Both the position numbers and the translations under genes were made by a program. From positions 1 through 20,545 of the forward strand of contig JAGWPI010000276.1 of NCBI GenBank assembly GCA_028877005.1: a stretch of 20,545 bases of DNA. Reading direction: 5' to 3'. Below, piece by piece: positions 14,766 through 20,545 of the stretch (positions are counted from its first letter, which is position 1; each line of letters begins with the position of its first letter). The DNA comes from Bacteroidota bacterium (lineage in GTDB: Bacteria; Bacteroidota; Bacteroidia; Chitinophagales; Chitinophagaceae). The notes beneath the pieces were generated by a model. That model was not told where the DNA came from. It saw only the letters and a list, made by a program, of their open reading frames with translations, and did no database searches.

Positions 14766-15443
14766 ATGGATGCCATTCAATTGAAGCAAAAAGCTGCAGC
14801 AAAAGCAGTAACATATGTAAAAAACGGAATGACGGTTGGGTTAGGTACAGGTAGTACAGCTTATTGGGCTATTCAGTTTTTAGGGGAAAAAGTTCGGAAC
14901 GGATTAGATATTCAGTGTATTGCCACTTCAAAACAAAGTGAGGAATTAGCCCGTTCATTAAATATTCCTATTACCAACTTTTCTAATGTTATAAAAATTG
15001 ATTTAACTATTGATGGTGCTGATGAAACAACGCCAAATCGTCAATTAATTAAAGGCGGGGGTGCAGCACTATTAAGAGAAAAAATTGTAGCTGCAACTAC
15101 TGAATTTTATATCATCATTGTGGATGAGCAAAAATTGGTTAATCAATTAGGTAAATTTAAAATTCCTATTGAAGTGGTTCCTTTTGGCTATGAGTCTACC
15201 CTTAGAAAAATTGAAAGTTTAGGTGCCCAGGCTAAAGTTAGGTTAAACAATGAAGGAAGCATATTAGTTACCGATAATCACAATTATATTGTTGATGCTG
15301 ATTTTGGTTTAATTGATGATGTAGACACATTGCATAAAAATATTAATGAAATTGTAGGGGTTGTTGAAAATGGTTTATTTCTTAACATGGCTTCTCTTGT
15401 TATAGTTGCATATGCAGACGGTACCATAAAAGAATTGAAATAA
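14766..15443 (+). CDS. rpiA: Ribose-5-phosphate isomerase A
   Basis: 225 residues, normal for RpiA, which interconverts ribose 5-phosphate and ribulose 5-phosphate in the pentose phosphate pathway. Signatures: GLGTGSTAYWAI (about 26-36, phosphate binding), TIDGADE (Asp83, Asp86) and KGGGAALLREKI with Lys96 and catalytic Glu105. VVPFGYESTLRKIE and the C-terminal VENGLFLNMASLVIVA are typical too. The ATG at 14766 gives the standard MDAIQLKQKAAAKA start. It is divergent from the epimerase gene and followed by a probable terminator. Confidence 0.97.
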   Translation: MDAIQLKQKAAAKAVTYVKNGMTVGLGTGSTAYWAIQFLGEKVRNGLDIQCIATSKQSEELARSLNIPITNFSNVIKIDLTIDGADETTPNRQLIKGGGAALLREKIVAATTEFYIIIVDEQKLVNQLGKFKIPIEVVPFGYESTLRKIESLGAQAKVRLNNEGSILVTDNHNYIVDADFGLIDDVDTLHKNINEIVGVVENGLFLNMASLVIVAYADGTIKELK

Positions 15444-15449
15444 TGCTGT

Positions 15450-15495
15450 ATGGTTACTATCATTTAATATCAATTATTGATAACCATTGTTTTTT
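15450..15495 (+). terminator. Probable terminator of rpiA
   Basis: ATGGTTA (15450-15456) and TAACCAT (15481-15487) form a 7-bp stem followed by TG and six Ts (15490-15495). The loop holds a second palindrome, TATCAAT-T-ATTGATA (15468-15482), which competes with the outer stem. The large loop lowers confidence. Confidence 0.5.
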
Positions 15496-15585
15496 ACTGC
15501 GTGTTTGTTTGCATCATTCATTATAGATAAAGGTATCTACAACAAAATCATTTTATTGATGTTATAATACTTCAATAAAAAAAAT

Positions 15586-16302
15586 ATGGAAAATCTAAAA
15601 GACAAATGCGTATTGTTGACCGGTGCAACAGGTGGAATTGGTCGCAAAATTCTTCCATTATTACAACACTCCGGGGCACGTGTTTTTATTACAGGTAAAC
15701 AGCAAGAAAAATTATTGAACTTAGCTGCCACCTTACATTTACCTGAAAAGCAGTTATTGGCAGCAGACCTTAGTAAGCAAGATGATGTAACAGCTTTAAA
15801 GGATGCTTATTTTTCTGTATTTGATAATATTGATATAATTATTAATGCAGCAGGTATTGGTATTATTAAGCCTATTGAACAGTTAACGGCTACAGAATTT
15901 GTTTTAAGTTTTGAATCTAATTTGTTAGCCCCATTTTTTTTAATACAAGCCTTTTTGCCAAATATGAAGCAAAATAAAAAAGGACTTATTATTAATATAC
16001 CCGGGGTATTGGGTAAAGTACCAATGGCTGGAGCTGCAGCTTACAGCGCTTCTAAATATGGTTTAGTAGGAATGATGCAAAGTATAAGGGAGGAAGTAAA
16101 ACGAACAGAAATAAGAATTACCAACTTGTTTTTAGGAGGTGTTGATACCCCTTTTTGGGATACAATTGACTTACGTGTACAAAAAGATAAAATGGTTGTT
16201 GCTGAAGAAGCAGCCAAAGCAATATGGTTTTTATGCCAACAACCAGCATCCGGTGTTGTAAGTGAAATGGTTTTACAGCCTTTTAACCATCAGGCCATTT
16301 AA
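15586..16302 (+). CDS. Short-chain dehydrogenase/reductase (SDR)
   Basis: 238 residues, a classical-size SDR. The NAD(P)-binding TGATGGIG motif is at about 12-19, followed by an acidic ADLS that binds the adenine ring. The NNAG-equivalent is INAAG (86-90). Asn112 and the YSASK pair (Tyr153, Lys157) are present. The catalytic Ser, expected 13 residues before the Tyr, is replaced by Gly140 (in NIPGVLGK), so the usual Asn-Ser-Tyr-Lys tetrad is incomplete. The substrate is unknown. The C-terminal GGVDTPFWD and the AAKAIWFLC helix resemble 3-oxoacyl-ACP-reductase-like SDRs of unclear function. It stands alone between rpiA and the proline dehydrogenase gene, both on the same strand. Confidence 0.88.
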   Translation: MENLKDKCVLLTGATGGIGRKILPLLQHSGARVFITGKQQEKLLNLAATLHLPEKQLLAADLSKQDDVTALKDAYFSVFDNIDIIINAAGIGIIKPIEQLTATEFVLSFESNLLAPFFLIQAFLPNMKQNKKGLIINIPGVLGKVPMAGAAAYSASKYGLVGMMQSIREEVKRTEIRITNLFLGGVDTPFWDTIDLRVQKDKMVVAEEAAKAIWFLCQQPASGVVSEMVLQPFNHQAI

Positions 16303-16418
16303 ATTAGTAATAAAAAATAACTATTTTATATTTATATGCAAATTTTGTATTAAAAATAGGTTCCAATTTTTTACTTTACATTTTGCATACGATATTCGCA
16401 GTGCGAACAATTGTTAGT

Positions 16419-17621
16419 ATGGATATTTCATTTGAAAATACTCAACAGGCTTTTGCCTATAAAACCGATAAGGAACTTAAACAATCCAAGTTTTTATTCA
16501 ACACAATGGGTTATCCATTATTTGTGCCTATAGGTACACGTGTTACCCCATTTTTAATGAAAACGGGTTTGCCTATACATGGCATTGTTCGTAAAACAAT
16601 ATTTAAACAGTTTGTTGGAGGCGAAACGTTAGAAGAAACTGCACCAGTAGTGGAAACTTTGGGAAAATATGGTGTAAAAGTTATTTTAGACTATGGTGTT
16701 GAAGGAAAACAAGATGAAGCGGATTTTGACCATGCAACTGAATCATTCATAAAAACTATTGAATATGCAGGAACTCAAACAAATATTCCATTCATTAGTG
16801 TAAAAGTTACCGGTATTGCGCGGTTTGATTTGTTGCAAAAATTAAATGAGGCTCCAAGACTAAGAAGCGGCATTCATGATAATGAATCCGAAATGAATGA
16901 GTGGGGTAGAGTGGTTGATAGAATGTATGCAATCTGCTCAGCTGCTGCTGAAAAGAATATAGGTGTTTTAATTGATGCCGAAGAAACTTGGATACAAGAC
17001 CCTATTGATCGACTAACCATGGAGATGATGGAGGTTTTTAATAAAGAAAAAGCAGTAGTCTACAATACAATTCAATTATATAGGCAAGATCGGTTGAAAT
17101 TTTTGCAGATTTCTCACCAAATTGCTAAAGCCCAAAATTTTATATTAGGTATTAAATTGGTGCGTGGTGCTTACATGGAAAAAGAGCGAAATCGTGCGCA
17201 ACAAATGGGCTATGAAAGTCCCATTCAAACTAATAAAGAAAATACCGACCGTGATTTTGACGCAGCAGTTCGTTATTGTATTGAACACATTCAGGATATA
17301 TCTACTATTATAGCCTCTCATAATGAAGCTAGTAATTTATTGGGTGCCTCACTTTTAGCGCAATCTGAATTGCCATTCAACCACCCACATATCCATTTTT
17401 CTCAATTGTATGGTATGGGAGATCATATTACATTTAACCTTGCAAAAGCAGGATATAATGTTAGTAAATATGTGCCTTTTGGTCCAATTCGCGATGTAAT
17501 TCCCTATTTAATGAGAAGAGCACAAGAAAACTCAAGTGTGAGTGGACAAACTAACCGAGAGCTAAATTTAATTAAAAAAGAGTTGAAGCGCAGGAAATTA
17601 GCTGAAACCATTAAAGCTTAA
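16419..17621 (+). CDS. Proline dehydrogenase (monofunctional, FAD-dependent)
   Basis: 400 residues from ATG 16419. It oxidises proline to pyrroline-5-carboxylate and passes electrons to the respiratory chain. The TIM-barrel PRODH domain shows LDYGVEGK (about 90-97), KLVRGAYMEKERNRA (Arg/Lys near the active site), QLYGMGDHITFNLA and the C-terminal YLMRRAQENSSV, whose Arg pair binds the proline carboxylate. There is no pyrroline-5-carboxylate dehydrogenase domain, so it is not a full PutA. The frame extends to a TTG at 16383, but that codon overlaps a near-consensus -7 box (TACATTTTG, 16377-16385), so the ATG is preferred. It converges with the response regulator gene (32-bp gap). Confidence 0.93.
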   Translation: MDISFENTQQAFAYKTDKELKQSKFLFNTMGYPLFVPIGTRVTPFLMKTGLPIHGIVRKTIFKQFVGGETLEETAPVVETLGKYGVKVILDYGVEGKQDEADFDHATESFIKTIEYAGTQTNIPFISVKVTGIARFDLLQKLNEAPRLRSGIHDNESEMNEWGRVVDRMYAICSAAAEKNIGVLIDAEETWIQDPIDRLTMEMMEVFNKEKAVVYNTIQLYRQDRLKFLQISHQIAKAQNFILGIKLVRGAYMEKERNRAQQMGYESPIQTNKENTDRDFDAAVRYCIEHIQDISTIIASHNEASNLLGASLLAQSELPFNHPHIHFSQLYGMGDHITFNLAKAGYNVSKYVPFGPIRDVIPYLMRRAQENSSVSGQTNRELNLIKKELKRRKLAETIKA

Positions 17622-17653
17622 ATCGTTTTTTCTGGTATTTGAGATGAAATATT

Positions 17654-18052
17654 TTACATGGCTTTTAAAATTTCATCCGACTCCGTACTTATTTTTTCCA
17701 TCAATGGCCCTATTTGATCAAATTCATTGGCTTTATCTATAAAATGATAGGCACCAATGTTATAGCAAGTATTTCTATAATATTCTGTAGAGTGATTGGT
17801 AAGCATAATTACTTTTATGGCAGGGTAATGTTCTTTTACTTCTTTTAATACTTCTATTCCATTTTTTTCCGGCATGTTAATATCTAATAGTATAACATCC
17901 GGCTGAAAATCTTCTATAGTTTGCAGGGCATAAACGGGTGCTGAACTTGTTTTAATAGTAGATACACATGGAACTGTTGCCAGTACTTCTGACATTACTG
18001 TTAATATTATTGTTGAATCATCTATTAGTAATACTTTCAAATTTTTAGCCAT
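17654..18052 (-). CDS. Single-domain response regulator (receiver only)
   Basis: 132 residues from ATG 18052 (MAKNLKVLLIDDS); an in-frame ATG at 18082 would add MIISKRERWA, which is not receiver-like. The complete CheY-like domain has Asp11/Asp12, phosphoacceptor Asp57 in DVILLDINMPEKNG, Thr85 in VIMLTN and Lys107 in HFIDKA. It ends just after the last receiver helix (LMEKISTESDEILKAM) with no DNA-binding or enzymatic output domain, and no continuation is seen in other frames downstream. It follows a HisKA_3 histidine kinase gene on the same strand (310-bp gap) and is its likely partner. It may act by protein contact or as a phosphorelay intermediate. Confidence 0.9.
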   Translation of the reverse strand: MAKNLKVLLIDDSTIILTVMSEVLATVPCVSTIKTSSAPVYALQTIEDFQPDVILLDINMPEKNGIEVLKEVKEHYPAIKVIMLTNHSTEYYRNTCYNIGAYHFIDKANEFDQIGPLMEKISTESDEILKAM

Positions 18053-18362
18053 AGCCCATCTTTCTCTTTTAGAAATAATCATAGTACATTGTTTTTTACA
18101 AGTATGTTTTTCAACACTTCATATTACTAAAACACCCACTTCCCACTTTTTTAGGGCTGATGGATGTTTCTACTTTTAATAGAAATAAAATAAAGGATAT
18201 TGGGTTTTAAAAACGCACTGGAGTAAAATTGGCTTTCAATAGGTATTCGTATTTTGATAGAACAAAGTAACATCCATTCGTCGGGCTATTCAATAGCAAA
18301 ATGTATCATTTGTTTGTAGTTTATTCTCTACAACTTAATTATGTTCCTATTTTAAAATGTAG
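18053..18362 (-). other. 310-bp gap between kinase and response regulator genes
   Basis: No credible ORF. It contains several inverted repeats: ATGGATGTT (18160-18168) with AACATCCAT (18269-18277), TTTCTA (18167-18172) with TAGAAA (18180-18185), and TTGTAG (18314-18319) with CTACAA (18328-18333). None has the T-run of a clear terminator. Minus-strand near-matches to the -7 box (TACTTTG near 18264-18270, TACATTTTG near 18297-18305) could promote the response regulator gene separately. Evidence is weak. Confidence 0.4.
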
Positions 18363-20545
18363 TTATAAGGTATTAATTTGTTTTTTGCCGGGAATTTTTA
18401 TTAACAGATGGCCACCCTTATTATCTTCAAGACTTTTAATGGTACATGTTCCTTTTAAATTTCTTGCTCTGTCCTTTATGCCGATGATGGTTAAGCTTTT
18501 GTCTTTGTCTTCAATATAATTACCCAAACCATTATCCGTTATTGAAAGTATGATATCGTTATTTATTTTACTAAGTTCAATAGTTATTTGTGTAGCTTGC
18601 GCCATTTTGTAAATATTTGAGAGCGCTTCCTGTACAATTCTATATAAGTTAGACTGAAGGTCTGCAGTTTCATTTTTAAGGCTGTTATCATATTTAAACA
18701 AGCAGATTATGCCTGTTCTTTTTTCAAATTCTCTACATTCCCATTCAATAGCAGCGGCTAATCCAAAGTCATCTAATATACTAGGTCTTAAATCAGTTGC
18801 CATTTTTCGAATCGCCAAAATAACATTATTGGCTATTTCAATATCATGATTAATTTTTTCTGCTAAATCTGCATCTGTTTTTTGAATTTTATTTTTTAGT
18901 ACAGTTAAATCAATTTTTATTCCCGTAATAGGTTGCCCAATGGTATCGTGTATGTGTTCTGCAATAAATTTTCTCTCTTCTTCTTTTGTTCTGCGCTGAT
19001 GCGCTGATAATCTTTGTAATTGTATGTGTGAAGTCATTAATTCTTTTTCTGCTTTTCTTCTTTGGGTAACATCAACGAAAATAATATAAACGGTGTTTTT
19101 ATAAATACTAAATAAATAACTAAATGTTTTTATACTTCCATCTTTACAAGTAATATCACTTTCTACGTAAGGAATTTCTTGATTAGGGTTTTGACTAAAG
19201 GCTTGTATTAGCGATATCCAATGCTCATAGTATTGCTTCCGTTTTATTGGATCTGGTTGGGTACGATAATACCAATCTTCAATAGTTGGTAAATCTTCTG
19301 CTACATAACCAATTGTTTTAGTAAAATAGTTATTAATAAAATTAACTGACCCATCTGTATTATAACTACCTATTGCTATGGGCATATTTTGTGCTAAAGC
19401 CTTAAATCTCTCTTCACTTTCCTGTAGTAGTTTTATATAATTATTTTGTTCTGTAACATCTTCTAAAATGGCAAATAATTCATTATCAAATAAATTAAAA
19501 GTTATATTAATATCCCTTACTTGGCCTTTGTTGTTGTAAATTTGTCGGTATAAAATTGGTGTAATACTATCCGGATTTGCTTGTAAGTCTTTTAAATATC
19601 CATAAAACTCAGCATCATGTTTGGCTTCTTCCTCGGGTGTATCAAATTTTATTTTTTTGAACCATGCAGGATACAGTTTAATTTCTTCCATCTCATAACC
19701 AAATATTTCTTTAAATTTTTTATTAGTAAATAATAAATTGTAATTTAAATCGCAACTAGCCATTGGAACCGGAAAATTTTCTATTATCCTTTTAAATTTT
19801 ACTGCTGTTTCTCTTGCCTCGACTTCTATATTTCTTTTTTCTGTTAAATCTATAAAAATATTGTATATATTTCCGTTACTATAAGCTGTTTTTATTTCAA
19901 TAATTTTTTTAGCACCATTTTTTGTCACCAATTCTAATTCGTGTGATGTATTTATGTTTTCTTGGTGTACTTGTTTTACATGATTTGCCCAACGTTCTTT
20001 GGCTTGCTGTGCCGAAATTTTATTTGGATAAACTTTGTTAAACCAATCTTCAATTGTTTTTAAATCCTTACGGGTATAACCAAAAATTTTTGTAAATGCT
20101 TTGTTAAGGTAAACAATGTCTCCTTTTGTATTGCAAAATGAAATGCCAACAGGCAATGCTTCTGTTAACAATTTAAATTTATGCTCACTTTGTTGTAAAG
20201 CATTGGCTGTTGCTTTTACATTAGAAATATCAATCCCAACACTTAAAGTACCTTTAAATTGGCCTTCTGAAAATATGGGTGTATTTTTCCATTGTATCGT
20301 TATTAGTTGATTTTTCTTTATTTGTATGTTGTTTTCAAAATCAATGGCCTTTTTAAGTGCTTTTAATTGTTTAAAAATTTGTAAGGCTTTTTTCCTTTCG
20401 TTTTGTGGAATAAAAATGTTGAACCAATTTTGATGTAAGATTGACTTTAGTGGATAACCTAAAATTTTTTCCCCTGCACGGTTTAGATATTCAATATTTC
20501 CATTTGTATCTAAAACTAAAATAATAGTGTGTAAGCTATTAATTA
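18363..20545 (-). CDS. Multi-PAS sensor histidine kinase, HisKA_3 (NarX/DegS-like), 5' end outside window
   Basis: The minus-strand frame is open from the window edge to the stop at 18363-18365, over 720 residues; the true start is beyond the window, so the TTG at 20171 is not the start. Four PAS domains are visible in order. The first contains LVLDTNGNIEYLNRAGEKIL; the next three start near ISFCNTKGDIVYLN, MASCDLNYNLLFTN and IGSYNTDGSVNFIN. Each ends in a FIDLTEKR-like or DVTEQN-like linker. No membrane segment is seen, suggesting cytosolic sensing in this part. The kinase core has the HisKA_3 H-box EEERKFIAEHIHDTIGQ (phospho-His codon at 18948-18950) and LRPSILDDFGLAAAIEWEC. The ATPase shows an N-box (IVQEALSNIYKMAQA, with Met where His is common), DNGLGN and GIKDRARNLKGT. 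The likely partner is the receiver gene downstream. Confidence 0.93.
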   Translation of the reverse strand, partial: INSLHTIILVLDTNGNIEYLNRAGEKILGYPLKSILHQNWFNIFIPQNERKKALQIFKQLKALKKAIDFENNIQIKKNQLITIQWKNTPIFSEGQFKGTLSVGIDISNVKATANALQQSEHKFKLLTEALPVGISFCNTKGDIVYLNKAFTKIFGYTRKDLKTIEDWFNKVYPNKISAQQAKERWANHVKQVHQENINTSHELELVTKNGAKKIIEIKTAYSNGNIYNIFIDLTEKRNIEVEARETAVKFKRIIENFPVPMASCDLNYNLLFTNKKFKEIFGYEMEEIKLYPAWFKKIKFDTPEEEAKHDAEFYGYLKDLQANPDSITPILYRQIYNNKGQVRDINITFNLFDNELFAILEDVTEQNNYIKLLQESEERFKALAQNMPIAIGSYNTDGSVNFINNYFTKTIGYVAEDLPTIEDWYYRTQPDPIKRKQYYEHWISLIQAFSQNPNQEIPYVESDITCKDGSIKTFSYLFSIYKNTVYIIFVDVTQRRKAEKELMTSHIQLQRLSAHQRRTKEEERKFIAEHIHDTIGQPITGIKIDLTVLKNKIQKTDADLAEKINHDIEIANNVILAIRKMATDLRPSILDDFGLAAAIEWECREFEKRTGIICLFKYDNSLKNETADLQSNLYRIVQEALSNIYKMAQATQITIELSKINNDIILSITDNGLGNYIEDKDKSLTIIGIKDRARNLKGTCTIKSLEDNKGGHLLIKIPGKKQINTL

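Noticed and set aside
17622..17653. A missing HTH output domain of the response regulator lost by frameshift.
   Set aside because: Only 32 bp separate its stop from the convergent proline dehydrogenase gene, and no HTH-like sequence is present in any frame there.
20116..20310. Start of the histidine kinase at the TTG near 20171, and a plus-strand ORF over the same region.
   Set aside because: The minus-strand frame is open to the window edge and encodes another PAS domain. The plus-strand ORF is its shadow.

Overview
The window is AT-rich chromosomal DNA from a member of the Bacteroidota, most likely a Chitinophagaceae-like bacterium. I infer this from the protein types (an S1 with an acidic N-terminal extension, a lysine-rich secreted protein carrying KKDGTPDMRYK repeats, a helical hypothetical of Bacteroidota type), from promoter-like TAnnTTTG boxes just upstream of several genes, and from the near absence of Shine-Dalgarno sequences. 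No tRNA, rRNA, insertion sequence, prophage or CRISPR array was seen.

Layout. Positions 1-3100 hold the 3' part of the spc-type ribosomal operon: rplR (3' part), rpsE, rpmD, rplO and secY, closed by a strong intrinsic terminator. The gap between rpmD and rplO carries a long hairpin. map follows the terminator, then a secreted M20 peptidase that overlaps a BaiN/HI0933-type flavoprotein by one base. A minus-strand gene for a small secreted repeat protein converges on the flavoprotein gene. Its terminator is built into the last codons of its neighbour. rpsA (ribosomal protein S1) is divergent from it and has its own promoter and terminator.

From 9452 to 14602 mostly minus-strand housekeeping genes follow: a helical hypothetical, a HAD hexitol/sugar phosphatase (HxpB-like), a PlsC-type acyltransferase (plus strand), a hotdog acyl-CoA thioesterase and a dipeptide epimerase. 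rpiA, a short-chain dehydrogenase and a monofunctional proline dehydrogenase follow on the plus strand. The window ends with a receiver-only response regulator and a multi-PAS HisKA_3-type histidine kinase on the minus strand. The kinase is cut by the window edge.

Most notable: the 327-nt gap at 11045-11371, between two minus-strand genes, contains a plus-strand promoter-like box, about 165 nt without any credible ORF, three copies of an AATCGTTAGAG motif, and a good plus-strand intrinsic terminator. This is best read as an unannotated small RNA gene. Other points are atypical active-site motifs in the acyltransferase and the SDR, a nearly leaderless HAD phosphatase mRNA, and a kinase paired with a receiver that has no output domain.
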